The notes: generated by a model not told the origin, from the letters alone. Numbered from the stretch's first letter, positions 34,691 to 46,854 are shown. The stretch is 64,000 nt of DNA from Oscillospiraceae bacterium (GCA_015065725.1 SVPV01000007.1:1-64000); one strand, 5' to 3'. Made by a program: numbers and translations.

Positions 34691-35815
34691 TTGAAAAGGC
34701 TGTTTGTTTTTTTGCTTTCGTTAACTACCTTTTTATGTCTTAATGTGGGTGGTTGCGTTAAGGTGTCGGCGGTATCGTCGTCGGCTGTAGCTGCGGCGGT
34801 AATATACGCTGATACGGGTGAGATAATCTATTCAAAAAACTGTGAAGAGCGTCTGCCGATGGCAAGCACTACTAAAATAATGTCAGCACTACTGCTTTGC
34901 GAATACGGTAATTTAGACCGCGAAATTAAGGTGACGCGTGAAATGGTTACGGTAGAGGGCTCGTCTATGGGACTTCTGCCCGACGACATTGTAACCTTGC
35001 GGGGACTTTTGTACGGTATGATGCTGCCGTCCGGTAACGATGCGGCAAATGCTACCGCACATGTGGTTGGTGGCTCGGTTGAAGGCTTCATAGAGCTTAT
35101 GAACAAAAAAGCTTTAGAGCTAGGGCTTAATAATACCCATTTTGTAACACCTTCAGGGCTTGATGCTGAGGGGCATTATACCACAGCTTATGAGCTTGCT
35201 TTACTTGCCGCAAAGGCACTTGAAAACTCGGATTTTTTGGCGGCGGCATCGGCTAAAAGTGCGGTGCTTTATTATGGTAATCCACCCTATAGACGCACCC
35301 TTACAAATCATAATAAGCTACTAGGTTCTTATGAGGGTTTAATAGGTGTTAAAACGGGGTTTACCAAAAAATCGGGTAGATGCCTTGTAACTGCCGCAGA
35401 GCGTGACGGCAAACGTATAATAGCTGTAACGCTTCATGATTCTAATGATTGGCAGGACCATAAGGTGCTTTTGGATTATGGATTTTCACAGATTAAAAGT
35501 CAAGATGTATTACCCGAAACCGAGAGTATAACGCTTTCGGTAGTAGGCGGGGAACAAAATAGTGTAACGGCAAAAATACCCGCCGTTACGGTAAACACTG
35601 TTGGCGAAAAGCAGCTTGAAACAACGCTTTTGAGTGAGGACTTTTTATATGCACCCATAAAGGCTGGGCAAAATGTCGGGACGCTGTGCATTTATTCGGA
35701 CGGTGTGCTTTTAAAAAAGGTTGATATTAAGGCCGATAAAGCGGTGCCTTTAATTAAAAACAGTAAAAAAGAAAAATTTAAAAATATTTTTTTAGATATA
35801 TTATCCGCAATATAG
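34691..35815 (+). CDS. dacF: D-alanyl-D-alanine carboxypeptidase (PBP5/DacF type)
   Basis: It trims the pentapeptide of peptidoglycan; DacF-type enzymes act during spore cortex synthesis. A signal peptide covers residues 1-25 (LFVFLLSLTTFLCLNVGG). The Ser-x-x-Lys active site is PMASTTKIMSALL, SGN is MLPSGNDAANAT and KTG is GVKTGFTKKSGRC. A C-terminal beta domain and amphipathic tail follow. The track start GTG 34682 and ATG 34685 have no ribosome binding site before them. TTG 34691 has GGTGA at 34681-34685 and gives a clean MKRLF signal start. The dacF name rests on its sporulation-gene neighbours. Confidence 0.88.
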   Translation: MKRLFVFLLSLTTFLCLNVGGCVKVSAVSSSAVAAAVIYADTGEIIYSKNCEERLPMASTTKIMSALLLCEYGNLDREIKVTREMVTVEGSSMGLLPDDIVTLRGLLYGMMLPSGNDAANATAHVVGGSVEGFIELMNKKALELGLNNTHFVTPSGLDAEGHYTTAYELALLAAKALENSDFLAAASAKSAVLYYGNPPYRRTLTNHNKLLGSYEGLIGVKTGFTKKSGRCLVTAAERDGKRIIAVTLHDSNDWQDHKVLLDYGFSQIKSQDVLPETESITLSVVGGEQNSVTAKIPAVTVNTVGEKQLETTLLSEDFLYAPIKAGQNVGTLCIYSDGVLLKKVDIKADKAVPLIKNSKKEKFKNIFLDILSAI

Positions 35816-35838
35816 CGGATTTAGGACGGAGAAAAATA

Positions 35839-36576
35839 ATGACCACTAAAATTCGTTTACAAAAATTTTTATCAGAAAGCGGTGTTGCATCTCGCCGAAA
35901 GGCAGAGGATTTAATACTTGCAGGCAAGGTAAAGGTTAACGGTCATATAGCCGAAATAGGCTCAAAGGTAGACCCTAAAAGAGATAAGGTGACTGTTCGC
36001 GGCAAGCTTGTTGTAGCTAATACCGAAAAGGTTTACATTATGTTACATAAACCGCGTGGCTATGTTACTACTATGAGTGATGAGTTTGACCGTAAAAACG
36101 TTGCCGACCTAGTTAAGAATGTAGGTGTAAAGCTATTTCCTGTAGGAAGACTTGACCGCGATTCTGAGGGACTTTTATTTATGACCAATGACGGTAATTT
36201 TGCGAACGAGCTTACACACCCGTCAAAGCACGTTAATAAAACCTATAGAGTTACGGTTGCAGGTGAGGTTGATGATGAAAAATTATTAAAGCTTGCAAAC
36301 GGTATTGAGATAGAGGGAAGAAAAACCCTGCCTTGCGATGTTTTTGTAATAGAACGTAAAACCGATAGAACGGTGCTTAATTTTATAATACACGAGGGTA
36401 GAAACCGTCAGATTAGAAAAATGTGTGAGGCGGTGTCGCTCGATGTGTTACGCCTTAAACGTACCGAAATAGCAGGCGTTAAAATGGGTATGCTTAAAAA
36501 AGGCGATTGGCGTCACCTAAACGAGCGTGAAATGCAACGTCTTACTAATATTTCAAGTACCAAGGAGGGAAGATAA
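35839..36576 (+). CDS. rluB: Pseudouridine synthase RluB (23S rRNA, U2605)
   Basis: It isomerises a uridine in 23S rRNA. The 245-residue protein has the N-terminal S4 domain (RLQKFLSESGVASRRKAEDL) and the catalytic motif PVGRLDRDSEGLLFMTNDG near residue 100 (Asp of GRLDRD). KRTEIAGVKMGMLKKGDWR lies near the C-terminus. GGACGGAG precedes the ATG. In Bacillus rluB sits in the spm/dacF neighbourhood, consistent with this order. Confidence 0.95.
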   Translation: MTTKIRLQKFLSESGVASRRKAEDLILAGKVKVNGHIAEIGSKVDPKRDKVTVRGKLVVANTEKVYIMLHKPRGYVTTMSDEFDRKNVADLVKNVGVKLFPVGRLDRDSEGLLFMTNDGNFANELTHPSKHVNKTYRVTVAGEVDDEKLLKLANGIEIEGRKTLPCDVFVIERKTDRTVLNFIIHEGRNRQIRKMCEAVSLDVLRLKRTEIAGVKMGMLKKGDWRHLNEREMQRLTNISSTKEGR

Positions 36577-36956
36577 TGATTACTGTATCTCCCGAAAAGG
36601 ACAAGCAGAGAATAAAAGAATTATTCCTTGAAAACGACCTTGAATTTTTAGAAAATTCCTGTGCAGTAATAGCCTTGTGTGATGATGAGGTTTTAGGTTG
36701 CTGCCTTTATGATTTGTACGAAGAATCAGACCGTAAAATAGTTGTACATAAGGTTTTCCCCGACAGTGATATTATGTTAGCAGACGGAATTCTCCGCTCG
36801 GCACTTCACGTTGCGGCAGAGCGTAGTATAATGGATGCTTTTTATTCGGACTCTGCCCCAAAAGAGCTTTTTTTAAAGCTCGGATTTATTAAATCAGAGC
36901 CAGAAAAACGTCTTGATATAGACAAGCTTTTTGGCGGATGTAATTGCTCAAAGTAA
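36576..36956 (+). CDS. Small GNAT-like acetyltransferase-fold protein
   Basis: A 126-residue protein overlapping the rluB stop by one base, with AAGGAGGG upstream. The pattern of strands and the LFLKLGFIKSEP end resemble the last part of GNAT acetyltransferases, and ALCDDEVLGCCLYDL resembles their central strand. A clear acetyl-CoA-binding R/Q-x-x-G-x-G/A loop is missing, so it may be a non-catalytic or degenerate member. The C-terminus is Cys-rich (GGCNCSK). Confidence 0.6.
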   Translation: MITVSPEKDKQRIKELFLENDLEFLENSCAVIALCDDEVLGCCLYDLYEESDRKIVVHKVFPDSDIMLADGILRSALHVAAERSIMDAFYSDSAPKELFLKLGFIKSEPEKRLDIDKLFGGCNCSK

Positions 36957-36994
36957 AGAATTCATCTGACAGTTTAAATGGCTTAAAAAAACAC

Positions 36995-37023
36995 TTGCAA
37001 AAAATCTTTTTATGTGGTATAGT
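36995..37023 (+). promoter_or_regulatory. Sigma-A promoter of secG
   Basis: TTGCAA (36995-37000), 17 bases, then TATAGT (37018-37023), with TATGTGG before the -10. Confidence 0.68.
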
Positions 37024-37057
37024 ATATTGTGCTTAAATTTATGGAGGTATATTTATT

Positions 37058-37306
37058 ATGAGTGCTATTGAAATTATACTTGGAATACTTGTTATTTTAG
37101 TTTCTTTGGTTATTATCGCTGCAGTTCTTTTACAGCAGGGTCGCCGTGCAGGTGTTAACGGTGTTATATCCGGTGCTGCTGATACATTCCTTTCTAAAAA
37201 CAAGGCTCGCACATTCGATGCAATGGTTGCTAGATTAACAAAGTATGTTGCAATTGCTTTCTTTGTACTTGCTATTGTAGCAAATGTAATAGCTTTAAGA
37301 GGTTAA
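37058..37306 (+). CDS. secG: Preprotein translocase subunit SecG
   Basis: SecG assists SecYEG protein export. The 82-residue protein has two membrane helices (residues about 4-26 and 58-79) and the linking motif LLQQGRRAGVNGVISGAADT, with a short loop containing F-S-K-N-K-A-R. TGGAGG precedes the ATG. It is monocistronic between a promoter and a shared terminator. Confidence 0.95.
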   Translation: MSAIEIILGILVILVSLVIIAAVLLQQGRRAGVNGVISGAADTFLSKNKARTFDAMVARLTKYVAIAFFVLAIVANVIALRG

Positions 37307-37320
37307 TTTAATTAAAACTG

Positions 37321-37350
37321 AAAGACCGCTCTTTAAAGAGCGGTCTTTTT
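37321..37350. terminator. Bidirectional terminator between secG and the G1P dehydrogenase-like gene
   Basis: AAAGACCGCTCTTT and its perfect complement form a 14-bp palindrome with A/T flanks on both sides, suitable for both converging genes. Confidence 0.85.
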
Positions 37351-37369
37351 GTCGTTATGTAAATATATT

Positions 37370-38635
37370 TTATTTATACATCAAATCAAAGTATAGCCAT
37401 AGTACAGAGTATCTGTCCTTTAAATCCTTTGCAAACCAAATTGCATTTTGTATTTTCTTGTCGCCGTAAAGATTTTTAAAATCATCCATATTAAGTCCGA
37501 TTTTTTCGACATAACTCTGCATTTCTAAACTAGAGGGTGCTTCGGCTAAAATTTCTTTAATTTTATTCCAGTTTTTCTTATATGTATCGAATTTGCTTGT
37601 CTTATACCAACCCATTTTGTCTTGAAGTGCTATTACTTCGTCGGCTACACCGTGATAAATTTCTTTGATTTTTTCTTGATATTCTGCATTTGTAATTTGG
37701 TGTGGAGCCTCTAACTCGTCTATCTTTAAAAGCTCTTCTCTTAATTTTTGTGTACAAACCGATGAATATATAACGTCGGTTCCGTGTGCAAAATATTCAG
37801 TATTTTCTAAAATTCCTGTAATCTCAAAAAAGTGCGACATATGGTGTTCACTGCCCGACGCGGGTCTTGAAGAGCCAACATAGCTCATCATTATTCCTAC
37901 AATTACAAGTGCCTCCATAAGTACGCCAACAGTTTTAGCATCGCGGTTTAGAATTCCGTCGGCTAATGTTGCTACGTTTTTTGCACACTCAAGCGTTAAG
38001 TCATAAACAGACTTACAAAAGTATTCATCGTTAATTAATGCACTTAACTTCCAGTCATTTAGGCAGGAATATTTACCTATAATGTCGCCGTAACCTGCTT
38101 TAAGCATATCAATAGGGGCGTTTTTAAGAACTTCTGTATCGGCTATTATTGCTTTCGGCGGACAGGCGTTTACTGTGACCTTCATTCCGTTTAAAATCAT
38201 CGCAGCACCTACCGAGGCATAGCCGTCCATTGAGGGAGCGGTAGCAACAATGTAATAGGGAAGATGGTTAAAATAGCTTACGTATTTACATAAATCGTTT
38301 ATAACGCCTGAGCCGATACCGATTATTAAATCGTTTTTATCGGTAATGGCATTTTCTATAGCGGCAATGCTTTCCTCATTAGGAATAACTACCTTGCCGT
38401 TTGATTTTAATATAAGATTTTTTGCTATTTTGTCATTTAAAATTGAAAAAACCTTTTCGCCGCAGACTTCATATGTGTTCTCGTCGGAAACTAGCAATAC
38501 GTTACTATATGGCTTGCATAATTCTGTAAGACTATTGGTGGCATCTTCACCTATATTAACATAATCAATAGGGCATATATGCTCTAGCTTACAGCTACAG
38601 TTTTGAAATTTTGAATTTAATTCCTTAATGTTCAT
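37370..38635 (-). CDS. sn-Glycerol-1-phosphate dehydrogenase-like (AraM/EgsA family)
   Basis: A member of the iron/zinc-dependent alcohol dehydrogenase superfamily that, in Bacillus AraM, reduces dihydroxyacetone phosphate to glycerol 1-phosphate. The 421-residue protein has GIGSGVINDLCKY near residue 104, VATAPSMDGYASVGAAM, and metal ligands in KAGYGDIIGKYSCLNDW, SGSEHHMSHFFE and FAHGTDVIY. The track start GTG lies inside the GGGTGA ribosome binding site; ATG 38635 follows at the right distance. In Firmicutes the product may feed archaeal-type or specialised glycerolipids, but no partner prenyltransferase is seen here. Confidence 0.85.
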   Translation of the reverse strand: MNIKELNSKFQNCSCKLEHICPIDYVNIGEDATNSLTELCKPYSNVLLVSDENTYEVCGEKVFSILNDKIAKNLILKSNGKVVIPNEESIAAIENAITDKNDLIIGIGSGVINDLCKYVSYFNHLPYYIVATAPSMDGYASVGAAMILNGMKVTVNACPPKAIIADTEVLKNAPIDMLKAGYGDIIGKYSCLNDWKLSALINDEYFCKSVYDLTLECAKNVATLADGILNRDAKTVGVLMEALVIVGIMMSYVGSSRPASGSEHHMSHFFEITGILENTEYFAHGTDVIYSSVCTQKLREELLKIDELEAPHQITNAEYQEKIKEIYHGVADEVIALQDKMGWYKTSKFDTYKKNWNKIKEILAEAPSSLEMQSYVEKIGLNMDDFKNLYGDKKIQNAIWFAKDLKDRYSVLWLYFDLMYK

Positions 38636-38697
38636 ACAAATCACCCAACTATATTGTAGCAGTATTTTTTAAAGATTTATATATCCTAACTTAATCG

Positions 38698-41372
<2,675 letters not shown>

Positions 41373-41433
41373 AACACACCCTCTTTCGTAATATATTTTA
41401 CGAAAAAAGGCGTTTGTTGTGAATATTTGATTT

Positions 41434-41631
41434 CTATACTAACTCTGGTGTAAAGCCTAAATCTTCAAGAGTTTGTTTAGCTTTGTTTAGGCAATGCTCG
41501 CAACCGTTTATTGTAACGGTTTTATCATCTAGCGATACCGAAAAGTTAACACCTTCGGCATTAAGTGCATTGTTTATACGGTTGACACAATGTTTACAGT
41601 GCATATCGGGCACAAGAATTTTAGTTTCCAT
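41434..41631 (-). CDS. copZ: Copper chaperone CopZ-like HMA-domain protein
   Basis: A 65-residue heavy-metal-associated domain with the Cu(I)-binding loop PDMHCKHCVNRI near residue 8. A second Cys pair lies in NGCEHCLNKAKQTL, which is unusual for CopZ and may add metal capacity. It lies 17 bases after copA, with AAGGAGAAAG before its ATG, so it probably hands copper to CopA. Confidence 0.88.
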   Translation of the reverse strand: METKILVPDMHCKHCVNRINNALNAEGVNFSVSLDDKTVTINGCEHCLNKAKQTLEDLGFTPELV

Positions 41632-41648
41632 AATCTTTCTCCTTAAAA

Positions 41649-43880
41649 TTATTTTATTTTTTTGAGTTTAAGCCTTAATGCATTACTTACTACACAAACC
41701 GAGCTTAAGGACATTGCAAAGCCTGCAAGCATAGGACTCATAAGAATACCTAAACTGTAAAGTAATCCTGCCGCAACAGGAATACAAACGGTGTTGTAGC
41801 AAAACGCCCAAAACAGATTTTGCTTTATGTTTTTAACTGTAACACGGCTTAAATTGATAGCCGCCGCTACATCTAAAACATCACTTTTCATAAGCACTAA
41901 ATCGGCAGCTTCAATGGCTATGTCACTGCCACTGCCTATAGCACAGCCAACGTCGGCAGAGGATAGGGCAGGGGCATCGTTTATACCGTCACCTACCATC
42001 ATAACTGTGCCGTGCTTGTGCTTGATTTCAGATATAATTTCAGCTTTTTCTGAGGGTAAAACCTCAGAATAAACCTCGTCAGCAGAAAGCTTGTCTGCTA
42101 TATGCTTTGCTGAACGGTTGTTATCACCCGAAAGAATTACTGTTTTAATGCCCATGCTTTTAAGCTTTTTAAATGCCTCTATAGATGTAGCTTTTAGCTC
42201 GTCTGCTATTGCTATAAGACCTAGCGGATTTTTATCTACCGCCACAAATATCAAAGATTTTCCCTCGCTTGAAAAACGGTCGGCATCACAAAGAAATGAA
42301 GATATATCAATTTCGTTTTCTTGCATTAATCTAGTGTTTCCCGCTAGGACTTTTTTGCCGTCAATAGTAGCAATAATGCCCTTACCCGAAATATTAGAAA
42401 ACTCGGTGGGGGTGTCTGTTATTTCAACACCTTCTATAGCGGCATATTCACAAACTGCTACTGCTAACGGGTGGGTAGAAACCGACTCCAGTGTAGCGGT
42501 CAGTTTTAGCAGTTCTCGACGGTTTTCGGTTACTATATCAGTAACCGATGGCTTGCCCTTAGTTACCGTACCCGTTTTATCAAACACACATACTGCCGTT
42601 TTACCTATAATTTCAAGTGCCTCACCGTTTCTTATAAGAATACCGTTTTGTGCACCGAGACCTGTACCAACCATAATGGCGGTAGGTGTTGCAAGACCTA
42701 ATGCACAGGGACAGGCAACTACTAAAACGCTGGTGAATATTTTAAGTGCAAAGGCAATATCACCTTTTGTTATTAACCAAATTAAAGCCGAAAGTGTGGC
42801 TATAATTATAACTAGAGGCACAAAAATTCCTGCAACACGGTCTGCAGTTTTTGAAATTGGTGCCTTTTTGCTTTGTGCTTCCTCTACAAATTTAATTATT
42901 TTTGAAAGGGTTGTATCGCTACCCGTTCTAGTTACTTCAACACACAAAATGCCGTTTAAATTAAGGCTTCCGCCCGTAACCGTATCGCCAACAGTTTTTT
43001 CTATAGGCATACTTTCCCCCGTCAGCATAGACTCGTCCACACTTGAAAAACCCTCTTTGACTATGCCATCAAGCGAAATTTTCTCTCCCGATTTTACAAG
43101 CAACAATTCGCCGACCTTAACATCTTTGGTTGGTATTTTAATATGTTCGCCGTTTTTTATAACTATAGAATAGTCGGGGGATAACTCCATCAAAGCAGTA
43201 ATAGCCCCACGGGTTTTAATGCGACTGCGTTCTTCAAAATATTTACCAAGTCTTACTAAAACAATAACTATTGCGGCAGATTCATAATAAAGATTATGCA
43301 CTGCGTGTTGGTCTATGGATATTAAAAAGGTCATTATAATACTAAAAACAAGTGACGCTAAAGAGCCTATAGCTACTAAAGTGTCCATATTAGGATGTCC
43401 CTTTAAAAGAGTTTTGAAGCCTACGCGAAAGAATTTCCTGCCGGTATAAAGTGCAGGCAGACACAGTATCAACTGTGAAATTGCAAAATTATACGGATTT
43501 TTATTTATATCTATAATTTTGGGTATTGGAAGACCGCTTATTAGCATCTGTCCCATAGAGATATAAAGCAATAATACACCTGCAATCCCCGCAACTATTA
43601 GGTCAAACGGCACGGTATTCTTTTGGACATCTTTTTTTGAAGCTTCGGATTGTGTGATTGCTTCGTCACTATAAGGTTTAATTCCAAAACCTGCCTTTTC
43701 AACCACTCTTATAAAATCTTCTGATGAAAGCTTTTTTTCATCAAAGGTTACTGTCATAATTCCGATAATAAGGTTTACAGTGCATTCACTAACGCCGTCA
43801 AGTCGTTTTACTACACGCTCAACCGAAGCGGAGCATGCCGCACACGACATACCGCTTATTTTGTACTGTTCAGTTTTCAT
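41649..43880 (-). CDS. copA: Copper-translocating P1B-type ATPase
   Basis: It exports Cu(I). The 743-residue protein has one N-terminal HMA domain ([15 protein letters not shown]), membrane helices, the actuator motif [10 protein letters not shown] near residue 286, the copper-binding CPC in [14 protein letters not shown] near residue 390, phosphorylation site [13 protein letters not shown] near residue 434, the HP motif STHPLAVAV, and hinge [16 protein letters not shown] near residue 637. Only one HMA repeat is present, as in many clostridia. No copper repressor gene (csoR/copY) is adjacent and I see no clear cop operator in the 56 bases upstream. Confidence 0.96.
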   Translation of the reverse strand: MKTEQYKISGMSCAACSASVERVVKRLDGVSECTVNLIIGIMTVTFDEKKLSSEDFIRVVEKAGFGIKPYSDEAITQSEASKKDVQKNTVPFDLIVAGIAGVLLLYISMGQMLISGLPIPKIIDINKNPYNFAISQLILCLPALYTGRKFFRVGFKTLLKGHPNMDTLVAIGSLASLVFSIIMTFLISIDQHAVHNLYYESAAIVIVLVRLGKYFEERSRIKTRGAITALMELSPDYSIVIKNGEHIKIPTKDVKVGELLLVKSGEKISLDGIVKEGFSSVDESMLTGESMPIEKTVGDTVTGGSLNLNGILCVEVTRTGSDTTLSKIIKFVEEAQSKKAPISKTADRVAGIFVPLVIIIATLSALIWLITKGDIAFALKIFTSVLVVACPCALGLATPTAIMVGTGLGAQNGILIRNGEALEIIGKTAVCVFDKTGTVTKGKPSVTDIVTENRRELLKLTATLESVSTHPLAVAVCEYAAIEGVEITDTPTEFSNISGKGIIATIDGKKVLAGNTRLMQENEIDISSFLCDADRFSSEGKSLIFVAVDKNPLGLIAIADELKATSIEAFKKLKSMGIKTVILSGDNNRSAKHIADKLSADEVYSEVLPSEKAEIISEIKHKHGTVMMVGDGINDAPALSSADVGCAIGSGSDIAIEAADLVLMKSDVLDVAAAINLSRVTVKNIKQNLFWAFCYNTVCIPVAAGLLYSLGILMSPMLAGFAMSLSSVCVVSNALRLKLKKIK

Positions 43881-43978
43881 TTTTACCTCGCTATTTATTG
43901 TAATAAAATATTTATGTTTGAAAATAATATACTTACTTGTGTTCTTTAAAAGTCACTAGAAAGGATAAGACTGTTGAA

Positions 43979-44482
43979 ATGGTAATAATGCTTTCTGATA
44001 AAGAAAACAACCTTGATAGGCAAATCGCAGAAATTTTAAGCAGAAAAGGTGCAGATGTTGTTCTAGATAATATGATATCTGATAAAGAGGGTGCTTTTAC
44101 GGTTGTAAATCACCATAAGCTGTCCGATATAGCCACAAAAAAGGGGATAATAATAGTGACAGACAGCATCGATAATTTAAAAAGCCAACATTTGCCTGAG
44201 GGTGTTGTGGGCATTTGCAGTGAGGATAACCTTAATGCCCTTAAATTTTTTAAAGCAAACAACACACCTGTAATTACGTGCGGCAGGGGAAGTAAAAATA
44301 CCCTTACCGTATCAAGCGTTAGTGAAGACAGTATGCTTTTAAGCTTGCAAAGAAATATAGAAGATATAAACGGCAGACAAATAGAGCCTTGCGAAATCAA
44401 GGTGAATATTTTAAAAAATGAAGATATATTTTCGGTGCTTGCCGCAACAGCAGTATTGCTTATGTATAGTATAACCCCATAA
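43979..44482 (+). CDS. Conserved hypothetical protein, alpha/beta fold
   Basis: I do not recognise a named family. The product has alternating strands and helices (VVLDNMISDKEGA, GIIIVTDSIDNL, GVVGICSEDNLNALKFF, TPVITCGRGSKNTLTVSSVS) and ends with a hydrophobic segment (IFSVLAATAVLLMYSITP). The 'VITCG-SKNTLT-SSV' segment recalls parts of Mur-ligase-like proteins, but no P-loop is present. The track start TTG 43937 lacks a ribosome binding site. AAAGGA (43960-43965) suggests a later start, with ATG 43979 the first canonical one. It diverges from copA. Confidence 0.6.
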   Translation: MVIMLSDKENNLDRQIAEILSRKGADVVLDNMISDKEGAFTVVNHHKLSDIATKKGIIIVTDSIDNLKSQHLPEGVVGICSEDNLNALKFFKANNTPVITCGRGSKNTLTVSSVSEDSMLLSLQRNIEDINGRQIEPCEIKVNILKNEDIFSVLAATAVLLMYSITP

Positions 44483-44540
44483 TTAATTAAAGTCTTGCCG
44501 AATTAAAGGTTTAATAGTATAATAATATAAAATATAATTG

Positions 44541-44891
44541 CTACGGATTACATTTTTTACAGGGCGAGTAACCCTCGTTTAATAATTGGTCACGGCTTTT
44601 ATTTGTGTCACTTCCGTTTGCCGAGCCACGTTTTGCATATGTACATTCGTATAAATGGAACTTCTTGGTAGAGGTGTTAATAAAATATCCGTCACTAGAT
44701 GAAGGCTTATAATAATTGTCGCTCTGTTCGGTTAACGGATTTCCCGTTTTATATCCGTTAACACTGTCGTCCTTAGGCATAATAATCTTAAAATCAGAGG
44801 CGGTATTTTGCTTTTCGGTATTATTTTCTTTGCAAGAGCAGAGACATATTATAACACCTGTTAATACAAGTAATAATAAAAATTTCTTCAT
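44541..44891 (-). CDS. Small lipoprotein with Ada-like zinc-ribbon end
   Basis: A 116-residue protein with a lipoprotein signal (KKFLLLLVLTGVIICLCSC; lipobox LCSC, lipidated Cys 20), a polar linker, and a C-terminal domain resembling the metal-binding segment of Ada: FINTSTKKFHLYECTYAKR followed by LLNEGYSPCKKCNP. The H, C and CxxC spacing fits a one-metal ribbon. Similar C-terminal pieces occur in surface nucleases and lipoproteins of clostridia. Function unknown. Confidence 0.7.
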   Translation of the reverse strand: MKKFLLLLVLTGVIICLCSCKENNTEKQNTASDFKIIMPKDDSVNGYKTGNPLTEQSDNYYKPSSSDGYFINTSTKKFHLYECTYAKRGSANGSDTNKSRDQLLNEGYSPCKKCNP

Positions 44892-44958
44892 AATACACGT
44901 CCAATAATAAACTGAATTTATACATAGTTATTATATTACTTTTGTATATAAAAATCAA

Positions 44959-46806
44959 GTGAAAGGGGGAATATTTACGAACAGTTTTAATGCATCAGAC
45001 AAGATAGCAGAACTCAAAAAAAAGGCAAACCGACTGCCTCTTACTGCAGGCGTTTACATTATGAAGGATAAGTCAGGTAAGATTATCTATATCGGCAAAG
45101 CAAAGTCACTTAAAAACCGTGTAACACAATACTTCGGTAGCGGTAACAACCACACCGAAAAGGTGCGTCAAATGGTGTCAAATGTAAACGATTTTGAATA
45201 TATCCTTTGTGATAGCGAGTTTGAAGCTTTAATTCTTGAAAACTCACTTATTAAACAAAACCAACCCAAATACAATATACTTTTAAAGGACGATAAGGGA
45301 TATCACTATATAAAAATTACTAACGATAAATGGCGTAAAATAGTATCTTCTAAAACTACAGACCAGAAAGCACAGTACATAGGACCTTATAATTCGGGGT
45401 ATATTGTAAACCAAACGGTTGATGAGGTTCGTAAAATATTCCGTCTGCCCGACTGCAACCGTAGCTTTGATAAACCGACAAAGCCGTGTCTTAATTATCA
45501 TTTAGGTATTTGTGATGCACCTTGCAGATGCAAAATTTCGCTTGATGACTACAATGCTACTGTAGACGAGGCAGTAAGCTTTATTAAAAAAGGAAACAGT
45601 CAAAAGCTTACCGAGCTTTTAACAAAACAGATGAATAGGGCAGCTGAAAGACTTGATTTTGAACAAGCGGCAAAGCTTCGCGACCGCATAAACGCTATAA
45701 ATAAGCTTCGCGAAAAGCAAAAGGTTGTGCTTATTCCATATGACAGTCAGGATGTTTTTGCATCTGTTTTTCTGGGTGAAAAGGCAAGTATAAGCGTGCT
45801 TGTGTTTAGAAATAAACGGCTTTCAGATAAGCAGAATTTTATAATAGACGGCATTAACGATAAAAAAGAACTTTATTCTCAATTTTTGCAACAGTATTAT
45901 GGAGATAGGCAGGATATTCCCCAAAGAATAGTGCTTGATGAAAACACCGAAAACGATGCTATCATAGAAAGGTGGCTTACCGAAAAAGCAGGTAAAAAGG
46001 TGAGCATAATTATTCCCAAAATAGGCGAACAGCTAGATATTGTAAAAATGTGCCGTAACAATGCGGCAGAGAGCATTTCAAAGCTTTCTGACACAGGTGG
46101 TAGGGAAATGTATGCTCTTGATGAGCTTGGCAGAATTTTAGGACTATCTTCAATACCACGCTATATTGAAGCCTACGATATATCCAATACGGCGGGTAGC
46201 GAAAACGTTGCAGGAATGGTGGTTTTCCGTGACGGCAGACCTTATAAAAAAGCCTATCGGTTGTTTAAAATTAAGTCGTTTTACGGTCAAGACGATTATC
46301 GTTCTATGGCAGAGGTTTTAGATAGACGTTTCCTTGAATATAAAAAAGGCGAGGACGAGAGCTTTAGTACACTGCCCGACCTCATATTGCTTGACGGCGG
46401 TGAGGGACAGATTTCTGCTGTGTTACCTGTACTCGAAAAGCACAATATTTCAGTATCTTTGTTTGGTATGGTTAAGGATTCCAAGCATAGAACACGTGCG
46501 ATTGCGTCTAGCGGGGGAGATATAGCTATAAAATCTAACCGAGCGGCATTTACGCTTGTGACCTCTATTCAAGACGAGGTGCACCGTTATGCTATAACAT
46601 ACCATAAAAAACGTAGAACAAAATCGATGCTTGCAAGTGAGCTGTTAGAAATTGAGGGCATAGGCGATACAAGACGCAAGGCACTACTTAAGCATTTTAA
46701 AACTCTGACTGCTATAAAAAATGCAAGTATAGATGAGCTATCGTCAGTTAAAGGTATGAACAGAAAATCTGCCGAGGCGATATTTAATTATTATGTTGAA
46801 AAATAA
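44959..46806 (+). CDS. uvrC: Excinuclease ABC subunit C
   Basis: UvrC makes both incisions in nucleotide excision repair. The 615-residue protein has the GIY-YIG domain (TAGVYIMKDKSGKIIYIGKA), a Cys-rich segment (PCLNYHLGICDAPCRCK), UVR domain (NRAAERLDFEQAAKLRDR), RNase-H-like endonuclease (AYDISNTAGSENVAGMVVF, DLILLDGGEGQISA), and two C-terminal helix-hairpin-helix motifs (EIEGIGDTRRKALL; VKGMNRKSAEAIF). The start is uncertain: GTG 44959 is the only canonical codon before the domain but has no ribosome binding site. The AAAGGGGGA overlaps it and is spaced for ACG at 44977. Confidence 0.95.
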   Translation: MKGGIFTNSFNASDKIAELKKKANRLPLTAGVYIMKDKSGKIIYIGKAKSLKNRVTQYFGSGNNHTEKVRQMVSNVNDFEYILCDSEFEALILENSLIKQNQPKYNILLKDDKGYHYIKITNDKWRKIVSSKTTDQKAQYIGPYNSGYIVNQTVDEVRKIFRLPDCNRSFDKPTKPCLNYHLGICDAPCRCKISLDDYNATVDEAVSFIKKGNSQKLTELLTKQMNRAAERLDFEQAAKLRDRINAINKLREKQKVVLIPYDSQDVFASVFLGEKASISVLVFRNKRLSDKQNFIIDGINDKKELYSQFLQQYYGDRQDIPQRIVLDENTENDAIIERWLTEKAGKKVSIIIPKIGEQLDIVKMCRNNAAESISKLSDTGGREMYALDELGRILGLSSIPRYIEAYDISNTAGSENVAGMVVFRDGRPYKKAYRLFKIKSFYGQDDYRSMAEVLDRRFLEYKKGEDESFSTLPDLILLDGGEGQISAVLPVLEKHNISVSLFGMVKDSKHRTRAIASSGGDIAIKSNRAAFTLVTSIQDEVHRYAITYHKKRRTKSMLASELLEIEGIGDTRRKALLKHFKTLTAIKNASIDELSSVKGMNRKSAEAIFNYYVEK

Positions 46807-46854
46807 AATTAAAAATGTTATATTATTAAGAAGAAATTTATTGAGGTGATTTAT

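Noticed and set aside
42091-43173. 360-residue plus-strand ORF antisense to copA
   Set aside because: It is a long shadow frame. CopA on the other strand has all catalytic motifs, and this frame shows Ser/Thr/Pro-rich random composition.
43881-43978. CopY/CsoR operator upstream of copA
   Set aside because: No TACANNTGTA-type or clear palindromic GC-rich site was found.
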